A stretch of DNA of 64,000 nucleotides, from the NCBI GenBank assembly GCA_051294375.1, contig CM119271.1:2849611-2913610 (forward strand), written 5' to 3'. The notes below the pieces were generated by a model that worked only from the letters and a program-made list of their open reading frames with translations, had not been told where the DNA came from and ran no database searches. Shown here piece after piece: positions 10,380 through 20,650 of the stretch. The first letter of the stretch is position 1. Each line of letters opens with the position of its first letter. This DNA comes from Paraspadella gotoi. Lineage: Eukaryota; Chaetognatha. Made by a program: the position numbers and the translations under genes.

Positions 10380-11010
10380 TGTCGGTCCGTCGGTCCGCCC
10401 CCTCAATATTGTCGGGCACTAACATATATCATGTCAGAACATCGAATTATGATAAATTATGCAAAAAAAATTGATGTCCGTCCGTCCGTCTGTCCGTCCC
10501 ACCTTAGCAAAAAACACCAATTACTCGAGATTGGATGGATGGATTGGAATGAAATTTTGTGTGTGGGTAGGGAAGTGTATGATTGAGCTAGATATAAAGT
10601 TTCGATGGAATCGTCCGAGTGGAAATGAGTTTAAATGGAAAAAACAAAAGAATATATTTCACTATTTGAACACCAATTGCTCATGAGTAAATGGGGCGAT
10701 TGGCCTGGAATTTTATATGTGGGTCAGGGAAAGTGTGCTTGCATTTGAAACAGAAATCTCAAGTTTCCGATTGCGATATCCGTTTGAGTGGGAGGAATGC
10801 AGGTTTATAATGGAAAAAAACGAAAACCATGTTTCACTAATTGATTATGCTTTCTTTGTTCCTGTTTATAATTAATAAATCAAATAATTAATTCAGTTAA
10901 TCTACATCAATAGTGCCAATTAATTAATCCCAATAATTCATAATCAAGCTTAGATAAAAGTATTTGACCGGGAATTTGGTCGCCCAGCTGCGAAATCGCA
11001 GTGTAAAATG
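10380..11010 (+). repeat. GTCC-headed repeat with diverged ~170-bp monomers
   Basis: A GTCCGTCCGTCCGTC run (10478-10499) is followed by two to three diverged monomers. Each contains GATTGG.ATGAAATTTTGTG, GTGGGTAGG.AAGTGT, an ATCGTCCGAGTGG-type motif and ATGAGTTTAAATGGAAAAA. Related monomers occur at 12215-12330, 17035-17340 (inverted, ending in GGAC repeats), 17590-17720 and 18855-18930. This is a dispersed non-coding family. Confidence 0.6.
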
Positions 11011-11865
11011 GAAAAACATAAGTCACATGTTACTTGAAAATCCTTTATGAATTTATGGCATACCTAATAAATGTTTTTAAATCTAATTAAGTTAAATTAA
11101 TTGGAAAAATATTTGCCAATTTAAAAAAATTATTGCAAGTTGAATAAAATTGATGCAAGCTTGAAAAATGATTGCCAAGCTTAAAAAATCTTAAAAGCAT
11201 AAGGATTCGTCGCAATTGCCATAATTTGCTCAGAAGGAGAGAGATAAGAGCATGAGGAGAGGATATAAAAAGGAAATTTTAAAACTTGATTCTTGCCAAT
11301 AGGGACACAAGAATGATACACATAAGCCACGGAATGCGATGCATAATTTCTTTACCGAGTTCAATTCCCTAATATTCAATCTTTTTTAACAAAAAAGCCA
11401 GAGAGAGAGATGAGTAGAGAGGAGAGAGGGACGTTTTCGGTCACGAAATCAAGTCAGCGGCCAGCCAGCAGAGTCCAGCCAGAAAAAGAGAAAGAATCAA
11501 AAGGCAGCCAGCCAGAAGCAGCAGGAGAAAAGAGAGAAAAAGAAAGAGCCCCTGCAGAGCCTTCTGCAGACCGTTTTTTTCCCGATGAATCAGCACGTGG
11601 AAAAGAGAAAGAGATAGCTACATATAATTAAAAGAGAGAAAATCAGTTAATTAATCAATAATTAATAATTAGTCAATTTATCAATCCAATTAATTATTCA
11701 ATCAATCAATTTAATTATCTATTAATTAATTATTCAATCAATTTATTTATCTATTATTTAATTATTCAATCAATCAATCAAGTCAATCATTATCGGCATT
11801 ATTCTCATCGTCGTCATTGCTTTTGTCATCGGTTAGTGACGAAAATACCTAACCAACACCACACA

Positions 11866-12207
11866 CATTTTAAGTAAGTAGACAGATTTTTCAATATGAA
11901 ACCAAAGCTGGAATTTTTTATCAGAATATAGACATGAAGACAGTTGTCAATTTTCAGACAGTGAATCAAAGCAGAAACAGAGGCTATTTATAATGGGCAA
12001 GTAGGACAAAGCCAGATTCTCTTCCGGAATCCTCCCCTCTTCCTCTTCCTGGAACCTTCTTTTTCCTCTTCCGGAAGGTATTGTTCCTTTTCTGGATTTG
12101 CGTTTCCACAAATCCATTCCACAAAATCATTCCAGAATCTTCTTTCTCTTCCGGAATCTTCTTCCTTAATCCTTTCCTCTGTTTCCGGGTTTCATTCATC
12201 TGTGATG
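11866..12207 (-). mobile_element. Solo LTR of the 3077-5746 retrotransposon family
   Basis: About 340 bp matching the LTR, including the TATAAATAG box (minus strand), the TTCCGGAA-rich blocks and both terminal motifs. Small indels make it the most diverged of the three LTR copies. No matching short duplication flanks it, so it may be a remnant of a rearranged element. Confidence 0.75.
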
Positions 12208-12214
12208 CCATGAT

Positions 12215-12807
12215 AGATTGAGATGAAATTTTGTGAGCCGGTAGGAAAGTGGTGAGAAGAAGCCAGATATAAAGTTTTGACGGAATTGTGCAAGTGGAAA
12301 TGAGTTTCAATGGAAAAAAACATAAGTCACAAGTTACTTGAATCTTTATTATAATGATTACTAATAAATGTTTTATTAATTAATTAATTAATAATTGAGA
12401 AAAAATGATGCAATTTAAAAAAAATATGCAAGTTGTAAAAATGATTGCAATTGAAAAAATGATGGCAAGTTGAAAAAATGATGCAAGTTAAAAAAAATCT
12501 TACAAAGCCAAATCGTCGCCAATTGCATTAAAAACAAAAAAGGAGAGAGAGAGAGAGAGAGAAAGAGACAAAATAAAACAGAGGATATTTGTTTGTTTTG
12601 ATAAAATGTAAACAAAACATATTTAATAACTGTCCTGACCCAATTTTAAGGACATCGATGATGATAAGCTGAATATAAATTTATAATTAATTATTAAATA
12701 TTAAAATTAATTAATTAATAAATTAATTAATTAATCGATTAATAAATTAATTAATTAATTAATTAATTATCGTAGGCAGATCTGACATTGTTTGCTCAAA
12801 CTTGTTT
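12215..12807 (+). repeat. Remnant of the tandem-repeat TIR element
   Basis: It contains a diverged monomer of the GTCC-headed family, a short stretch of the AAGTTGAAAAAATGATGC minisatellite (12405-12500), a TTAATTAA-rich stretch and, at 12767-12807, the terminus TTATCGTAGGCAGATCTGAC followed by GCTCAAACTTG. That terminus matches the right end of the element at 16765-18542. The matching left end is not seen. Confidence 0.5.
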
Positions 12808-12999
12808 GTTTATGCATTATCTTTGAATGTTTTATTAATGTTATATTATTTTTGAATGTTTTATTAATATTGTTTCTTTTTTATACTTGATTTTTTTTTG
12901 TTTAAAAAATTTGAATTTTGAACGTTCTTGAATATTATATTTTATAGTTTCTTATGGATTAGTTCATAACATTTTATTCATGAGTGCATTTAAATGAAA

Positions 13000-13262
13000 T
13001 TGGTACAACCAATATAAAAATTATCCATTCATTTAATAAATAAGCTATCTTGCCCCTGACTTTGGACAGGCTTTGGTGGTTTAAGGCCTCCATCACTCTT
13101 ACAAGATAATGACATAGCAGGTCACTGCAAGCTTTCAATCAAGACTCTCTCACAGTCTCGTTTATTCACTCCCAGAGTACCTGGCTTCCCTATCAATGAA
13201 GTGGTATAATATTTCAAAGAATGTTTCAATTGTATGAAAAGACCACTCCCTTAAGTAATGTT
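13000..13262 (+). repeat. GGTACAACCAAT dispersed repeat, copy 1
   Basis: About 260 bp starting AATTGGTACAACCAATATAA and running through CTTGCCCCTGACTTTGGACA, GGCCTCCATCACTCTTACAA and CTCTCACAGTCTC. Copies or parts lie at 23297-23437, 28163-28332 (inverted), 31243-31662 (inverted), 43195-43272 and 45824-45952 (inverted). Non-coding; a SINE or MITE of unknown type. Confidence 0.65.
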
Positions 13263-13758
13263 AGTGTATTTTTTTTTATTGAATTTTAATAGTTTAGTTT
13301 TTGCTTGTTCACTGTTTTCTAGTCTTTTACACTGATACTATTTCTGATTTCATCAATACTGTTTTTGGTATTAATAAAAAATTTAGCGTTTGTTTTTAAA
13401 TGTTCATTTTTGTTATGAATTTGTTACAGATTTTTGCTTTTACATTTTTACGAACATTTTAGTAGTATTATATGTTTTGATATGAGTGGTTTTGTTATAT
13501 TTTTCATGATCAGTGTAGGTTATATTTTTTACTGTGTTCTCGTTACTATTACTGCGTTACTGTTACTGTTATTGCATTACTGTTTTGATTTATGTTAATA
13601 TCGTTTTTGTTATTAATAAAAAATTAAAAAACAGGAAAAAAAACTCTGCCTCTTCTGATTCATCTGCTGAATAAGCTGAATAATGGTTAAACTTCTGAAC
13701 AAATAAAGGAATCCCTAAATATGACCAAGTTAACTCTTTAAGTAATAAAATGTCAAAG

Positions 13759-13898
13759 TGTAGTCGGGCATTGAGAACGGCCATAAGCCGAAAACCCTCA
13801 AGCCGAGTTCCAATCCCAGGACCAGTTCCATTGCTGTTAGAGGGGGTTAAAGAAGTTAAGGATAACAGTCTTCAGCCCCATTTAGCGCCTTATCTACA
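13759..13898 (+). mobile_element. TGTAGTCGGGCATT family element, internally deleted
   Basis: It shares the start TGTAGTCGGGCATT and the end CGCCTTATC.ACA with the full copy at 29936-30186 but lacks the middle with the tRNA-like box. The related block GAGTTCCAATCCCAGGACC is retained. Confidence 0.6.
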
Positions 13899-14269
13899 AA
13901 AGTTTTATTATTAATTAAATAATTAAAATATTACTATAACTCATGTTAATCATTAAGATTGCTAAAAACTATATTTAGTTATTGGAAAACTGTAAAACAG
14001 AACTAATATTAAAATCTAAAATAAGAATAGATACATTTAGATTTAATACTGCAATATGTAAGCGAGATTGAGAAATTCAATGTCATTTAAGATTATATTA
14101 AATAATCATCTCTTTCAGTAGCGGTAGCCGACCGAATTCAAATTTTAATGGGAACAGCATTAAACTAATCCATTATTGGTATTAATTATTGTGTTAAATA
14201 ATTTTTGGCAAAAATGTTTCCGAACCATGAGTAATTCGCTAATTAATATTATTATATCGCTATATTAAT

Positions 14270-14740
14270 GTCAAAAATTTTTTTTGGATATTTTTAAGTT
14301 TTTTTAATTGATTCTGATAGAGCTTAAAAAGTTAAGCGCAAAATAATATAATTACAACTTTTTTAAAATTTTTTATGTTTTATTACTAAAAATTAGTAAA
14401 AACTGCTAAAATCATCGGATGATGATGATGATGATGATTTTTTAAGGTTTTTCCCAATTTTAACCCACTTATCATCAAAAATATTGAAAAAAGAATTATA
14501 CTTTGTGTAGATAACTTTTCATAAGCTATTTGAATCTGCTTTTAAAAATACAAAATTCAAAAAAAATTTTTTAACATTTCCTATCTATAAATAAATATTA
14601 AAAAATTAATTACTAATGCTTCTAGCCATTTTAGAAAATTTTGGTCCATTGAAAGTTTTCTCAGAAATGTATGTAGTTTCATTTGGAAAGGTTCCCAAAT
14701 CAAACTTTTGACCCACCCCATTGACGAAGTTTGGCTCTAC
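14270..14740. repeat. AT-rich dispersed repeat with a GAT run, copy 2
   Basis: Closest to the copy at 57900-58345. Shared landmarks are TTGATTCTGATAGAGCTTAA, (GAT)n, ATACTTTGTGTAGA, CCTATCTATAAATAAATATT, GTCCATTGAAAGT and a terminal GACCCACCCCATTGA. About 450 bp, non-coding. Confidence 0.65.
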
Positions 14741-14825
14741 TTTCAGTTGGACTTCTCTTTCTTTCTTTCTCTCTCTCTCTCTCTTTCTTTTTCTCCCATT
14801 AATACACGCATTTGTTTTTTTTATT

Positions 14826-14936
14826 TACGATGAATGATTCATCGCGTCAATGAATGACTATCATCGCATCAATGAATGATTATCATCACATCAATGAATA
14901 TCAATCATTTGGTTATCATCGCATCAATTTTTTGTC
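14826..14936 (-). repeat. Short ATGAATGATTATCATCGCATC tandem repeat
   Basis: Four to five diverged ~23-bp units. In reverse complement the array and its flanking ACGCATTTGTTT and CT/GA tract match the longer array in P450 intron 1 (24062-24410), so both are copies of one dispersed element. Confidence 0.6.
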
Positions 14937-15059
14937 TTTCTTTTTTTATTTCTTTATTTCCTCCTCTCGTCTGGCGAGATCCATATTCTTTTTTTTAATG
15001 TTTTTTTTTAGGCGAAAATAACTTTCTTCTGATATAGATTTTCGCTCGTTTTTGACTAT

Positions 15060-15948
15060 TGTGGCGAATCCAAAATTCGCCTCCTTTATAGCTTAGGGAA
15101 ACTCCGCGCGTTCCATTGGCTCTATCAGCTAAGTACTTGTTAACCAACCCTGAGGCTGAGTTCCTGGTTTAATCCCCTTACTCTGGTTAAATGTGATTGT
15201 GTCGGCATAAACAATTAAACATGCCGGTGACATGGGGTGGTCACTAGAATGATGTGAAAATAGTACAATTTTATAAAATCAAAATTTAGCATATAGAACA
15301 TAAAAATAAAAACTAATGAAAATAGTTTCGTGAATATATTTTTTAATTTTATACATTAGTGAACTATATTTATATATAGTAATAAGTATATAGTAGTATA
15401 TATAAAATTTTAAAATGCAAATTTTATAATTTTAAGATCGGATTTGGATTCCTTGCAAAAAGTTGATATAAAAAATGTATAATTCTTTTTTAAAAATTTT
15501 TTCATTAAGATGGTCAAACGTGTAAAAATTATAAGTATTTTATTTATATATTATTTAAGATGCCGATTTTCAATTTCCAGTTTAAAAATAAAGTTTTTTT
15601 TATAATTTTAACCTACTTAATAACATAATATTTAAAAAGATATATATTTTCTAGTATCAACTTTTAATGGGAAATCTGAATCTGTCCTTATAATTTAAAA
15701 AAAAAGACTATTTTGAAATTTTGACATTATAATAAGGTACAATTAAGCTGACTGGGCTACTATATTCGTAAAAAAAGAAAAGTAATTACAGATAAGTATT
15801 CACTAAAATGATAATTTTCAAGATATAATAGCTAAATTTCGATTCCAAACTTTGTCTTCCCCCTAGTGGTCACTGCAGGTCCTGAGCGCCAGCTGTTAGA
15901 TGATGCCTCACACCCCGGGGCATCACAAGTGTCTCCCCGTTGCCATAC
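15060..15948 (-). mobile_element. TGTGGCGAATCC family element, interrupted by an insertion
   Basis: Positions 15060-15245 and 15867-15948 together match, inverted, the uninterrupted copy at 28904-29162. Shared features are GGCGAATCC.AAATTCGCC, a tRNA B-box-like GGTTTAATCC and CATGGGGTGGTCACTGCAG across the junction. The 621-bp insertion at 15246-15866 splits it. Confidence 0.7.
15246..15866. mobile_element. 621-bp AT-rich insertion with an 8-bp target duplication (hAT-like)
   Basis: TGGTCACT occurs immediately on both sides (15238-15245 and 15867-15874), while the uninterrupted relative at 28904-29162 has this octamer once. Eight-base duplications are typical of hAT transposons. The interior is related to the fold-back at 4551-4775. 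No transposase frame, so it is non-autonomous. Long terminal inverted repeats are not obvious beyond a few bases. Confidence 0.65.
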
Positions 15949-16764
15949 AACTAAAATACAATTACAAATACAATTAAAAACCAGCGATTTCGAGAGCATC
16001 GCATCTGAAGGGCCCGCATATTTTTTCTTTGGCTTTTGTCAAATCTTCATATATCAAATAAGCCAGGGAAATAATAAAAAAAAAAATTAGCTGGCGGAAT
16101 TAAAAGTTTGTAAGAGGAAGTCAGAATCGGCGAAAATCTTAAAAGTCGAAAATGTTGAAAAAAAAAGGGGGTGGGAATTTTGATGGGTTTCCAACGATTA
16201 TTGCACAATATAAGGTCCGATTAAAGCTAAACTTTAAATTTACAATATCGACGTCATTTAAAATCTTCCGATATAAAAATTTTTAAAAAACCGGTTGCTT
16301 CTTTCGATATAGCGACTTCCTATGTTTCTGGGTATTTTTGGGACACTTTTTTTTTCATCGAAGCCCCCTTGCTGCGGCTCCTGAAGCAGCGGACTCAAAC
16401 ATCGTCACTCCTTTTGTCGTCGCTCTCTAATTTGAGAGAGATTGAGAGAGAGAGATTAGGACTGCCCAGATTAATTCAGAATTTCAAACTTTTTCGTCGG
16501 ATCGAAGAAAATTTGAATTAATTAATCTCAATTAATCTCAATTAGTCTCTGTTTGCCTTTGCCTCTGCTTTCAGACTTATTTTACAAATGGCGACGATCG
16601 AGGTTTCAAAAGTTGTTTATTGATCGAAGTTAAAAACAGGCGATGATATAAAATATTTCCAAATTGTTTGTAAACAAGGTAAATAAACGGTCTTAAAACC
16701 GTTTCTACGTCGTAATCTTTGAGGCAACTGAAGATTCTACAAAATTCAAAATCAAACGTTATCT

Positions 16765-18542
16765 AACAAGTTTGAGCAAACAATGCCGGATCTGCCCACG
16801 ATAATTAATTAATTAATTTTTTTTTTATTCGTGTCAAAATCGTTTTTCACTCTGTCTCGCCTCTCAATCACAAAACAACAATCTCGATCACAAAATTAAT
16901 TAATAAATTAATTAATAACAAATAATTAATAATTAATTACTTATTTATTAATAAATAATTAATGCAGCTTGAATTTACATTTAATATAAAAATAAAGAAA
17001 GCATAATCAAATAGTAAAAAAGATTGTTTATTTTTTTCCATTTTAACTCATTTCCACTTGGACGGCTCCATCTAAACTTTATTCCCTGCTCAATCACACA
17101 CTTTCCTACCCACATACAAAATTTGAAGTCAATCGCCCCATTCACTCATGAGTAATTGGCGTTCAAATAGTGAAATTTCTTTTTACATTTTAACTCATTT
17201 CCACTCGGACGATTCCATCGAAACTTGATCTCCAGCTCAATCACACACTTTCCTACCCACAAACAAAATTTCATTCCAATCCTTCCATCAAATCACGAGT
17301 AATTGTTGTTTTTTGTTGACGGACGGACGGACGGACGGACAATCCCTTTTCCCTCTTCTTCAATTATTTGTCGACGCGACTCCCGATCGCGAATTTGGGA
17401 AAATTTGAACCAAGATATTTGCATTCCGAGCCGCCGGACGTTGAGCCGTCACCCCTTACGCTCGCTACCGCCGATACAGTCTCAATAAGCTTCAATCTCT
17501 CTCACTCTCTCTCCGTGTGCTTCCTCACCGTTCCTCACCAAAAATGACTCTTTTTGCTTATATTACCTCATAATTACTCTAATTAATCCTATTTGGATAA
17601 ATGGATTGAAACTAAATTTTTTTTTGAGTGAGAAGGAAATTAATGCTTGAACTGAATATAAAGTTTTGGTGGAATCGTGCGAGTGGAAATGAGTTTAAAT
17701 GGAAAAAAGAAAACGTCACTCTTATTTGAATTTTTTTTTTTTAAATTTAAAAGTTTCTCTCTCTCTCACTGAGTAAAATGATGGATTGGCTGATTAATCA
17801 GTTGTTTGAATGATTGATTGGTAGATTTTCATTACATCAATAATTGATTAATTAATGCAAGTTGAAAAAATTATGCAAGTTGAAAAAATTATGCAAGTTT
17901 AAAAAAATTAGGCAAATTGAAAACAATTGTTGAAAATTTGAAAAAAATGCAAGTTAAAAAAATTATGCCAATTAAGAAACTGATGCAAATTGAAAAAATG
18001 ATGCAAGTTGAAAAAATGATGCATGTTGCAAAAATGACGCAAGTTGAAAAAATGTTCAAGTTGAAAAAATGATGAGAGTTAAAAAATGGTGTAAGTTGAA
18101 AAAATGATGCCAGTTGAAAAAATGATGTGAATTGAAAAAATGATGCTTGTTTAAAAAATTATGCCAATTTGAAAAATGATGCAAGTTGAAAAAATGATGC
18201 AAGTTGAAAAAATGATGCAAATTGAAAAAATTATGCGAGTTTAAAAAATGATGCTAGTTGAAAAATGATTCAAGTTGAAAAAATGATGCAAGTAAAAAAA
18301 ATTATGCGAGTTGAAAAAATGATAATTATTAAAAAAAATATTTTTTGTCTCTTAGTAACAGTTCAGTTTAATCCCTTGCAAGCGATTTACATGTATTGGC
18401 GCAGCCATTGATATGGTATGATACAATCTGTTCTGATCAGTTAGTACTTAGGATCACAAATTGAAAGAATTATCGTGATTCATCATCTGATTAGCTGATT
18501 ACCGCTTTATCATAGGCAGATCCGACATTGCTCAAACTTGTT
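16765..18542. mobile_element. TIR element made largely of tandem repeats
   Basis: Inverted ends of ~37 bp (16765-16803 and 18507-18542) share AACAAGTTTGAGCAA, GGATCTGCC and GATAA. Inside are an AATTAATTA-rich stretch, inverted monomers of the GTCC-headed family ending in (GGAC)n at 17320-17340, another monomer at 17590-17720 and an 18-bp minisatellite (17855-18330). No coding region. The right end is also found at 12767-12807. Confidence 0.6.
17855..18330 (+). repeat. 18-bp minisatellite
   Basis: Roughly 25 units of an 18-bp repeat close to ATGCAAGTTGAAAAAATG, with point changes. Short stretches of the same repeat lie at 11105-11190 and 12405-12500, next to the other members of this element family. 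Confidence 0.8.
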
Positions 18543-18742
18543 TAAAATAAAAAGCGTTGTTTGTCCAATTTAAAACTTTTCCGCATTCCGAAAGAAAAGA
18601 TTTCCTACAATTTACAAAGGAAATTTTAAAAAATGTACAAATAATGGAATTGAAAAAAATTTTTAAAAAGAGTCGATAAAAAATCGTCATTGTTTTATTA
18701 TATTTCAGAAAATTTTTGGTGATGAACTACGCAGGTGGTAGC

Positions 18743-18746
<4 letters not shown>

Positions 18747-18786
<40 letters not shown>
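18747..18786 (+). repeat. (GA)n microsatellite
   Basis: About 20 GA units following GCCGAAGA. Confidence 0.9.
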
Positions 18787-18789
<3 letters not shown>

Positions 18790-18929
18790 CCTTGATCAAT
18801 TCAGATTTTCAAACTCGATACAACACGTAGCTATTTTGAGCCACTTATCAGATTTTTGGGACGGGTTTTGGAAAGTGTATGATTTAATATGGATATAAAA
18901 TTTCGATGGAATCGTGCGAGTGGAAATGA

Positions 18930-19889
18930 GTTTAAGGGGTCCCAGTGATCGGGGGGGTCGAAAAACGACGACGAAGACGATAACGAAAATAACGACAAAA
19001 ACGACGACGAAAATGACGAAAATGACGGTGAAAACAACGACAAAAACGATGACGAAAACGACGACGAAAATGACGACGAAGATGACGGTGAAAACGACGA
19101 CGAAAACGATAATGAAAATGACGGTGAAGACGACGACGAATGAAATGACGACGAAAAACGATGACGAAAATGACGACGAAAACGGTGACGAAAACGATGA
19201 CGAAAATGATGGTGAAAACGATGACGACGAAAAACGACGATGAAGACGACAATGAAAATAACGACGAAAACGATGACGAAAACGACGACAAAAAAGACGG
19301 CGAAAACGACGACGAAAACGACGATGAAAACGACCAAAACAATGGCGAAAACGACGACGAAAATGACGATGAAAATGATGGTGAAAATGACGACGACAAA
19401 AAACGACGATGAAGACGACGACGAAAATGACGACGAAAACGATGACAAAGACGACGACGACGAAAACAACGACGAAAACGACGACGAAAACGACGACGAA
19501 AAAGACGGCGAAAACGATGATGAAGACGACAAAAACCGGCGAAAACGACGACGAAAACGACGATATAGACGGCGACAAAAATGACGGTGAAAACGACCAC
19601 GAAAACGACAACAAAAATGATGACGAAAAATGATGACGAAGAAGACAACGACGAAAACAACGACGAAAATGACGGTGAAGACGACGACTACGAAAATGAT
19701 GACGAAAAACGACGACGAAGACGACGACGAAGGCGATGACGAAAAACGACGACGAAAATGATGATGAAAACGACGACGACGAAAACGACGACGACGAAAA
19801 CGACGATAAAAAGGCCGCGAAAACGACGACGAAGACGACAAAAACAACGGCGAAAACGACGACGAAGACGACGACGACGAAAACCGACT
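18930..19889 (+). repeat. GAC/GAAAAC satellite-like array
   Basis: About 930 bp built from GACGAC, GAAAAC and GAAAAT units in irregular order, with rare GGTGA variants. The plus strand has very little T, so stop codons are rare on both strands and long spurious frames result (DEND, TKT or RKRR repeats on plus; FVVV or SSSF repeats on minus). It starts directly after TTTAAGGGGTCCCAGTGATC, which resembles the terminus of the TTAA MITE at 1868. I see no splice or start context that would make it a gene. Confidence 0.8.
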
Positions 19890-20573
19890 CCTTGACTGCT
19901 CCCGCGCCGTTTCTTTCGCCGGATCCTTCATCTTTGGCTTTACGAACAATTTCGTCGCCAAGGAGATCGCTGATATCGTCGCCAAGGAAGTAGTATAGGG
20001 AGATATATATATAGAGATCGCTGATTTCAACAAAAAATAAACCCCATCGACAACCGAAGAACGTCATTTTCATAATCACTATCGTAACTTACATGGCAGC
20101 GTTTTTTTACCGGCGCTTGTAAAATTGTCACCATTTGCAAACCCATGAAGATTTTTTTTTAATGTTAAATATGAAATTAAGAGTAAAAACCAAAACTATT
20201 TTTATGTGCAAATTTTATATGATTCGATTTTGATATGCCTTAGCAATGATAGCTGGAAGATGGATTTGAAAATCATCACGGATTTTTAAACTCACTGTTT
20301 ATAGATTGGATTTTTTTCTCTTACTTTCAGTAAGTTTTTTGAAGAAATTTTAATAAAATAATAATAAATATTATTATCTTCTAAAAGCCTTGCAAATCTT
20401 AAGAGAATGATGTACTTACAAAAACTGTAGTATAAAATTTAACCGCCCAGCTTTAGGATATCAAAAACGAGACATCTTTCAAGTAATCAAGCTGGAGAGC
20501 AAATTTAAGATTTTTATCAAATTGTGATAGGCAATCTTAAATCTTATTTTTTAGGCTCTTTCATGATATTTAT

Positions 20574-20650
20574 ATTTAGAGAAAAAACAAAGTTTTTAAT
20601 TGTGTTACAACGAATTTAACACAATTAAAAACTTTGTTTTTTCTCTAAAT
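20574..20650. repeat. Perfect 34-bp inverted repeat (hairpin)
   Basis: Arms 20574-20607 and 20617-20650 are exact reverse complements around a 9-base loop. They contain AACAAAGTTTTTAATTGTGT and its mirror. This could form a long hairpin or mark a small fold-back element. Confidence 0.85.

Noticed and set aside
18796-20079. A 427-codon open frame on the minus strand (and a 400-codon frame in another phase)
   Set aside because: It coincides with the GAC/GAAAAC array. Absence of T on the plus strand removes stop codons in several frames at once. The translation is pure VFVVV/SSSF/RRFRR repetition with no domain.
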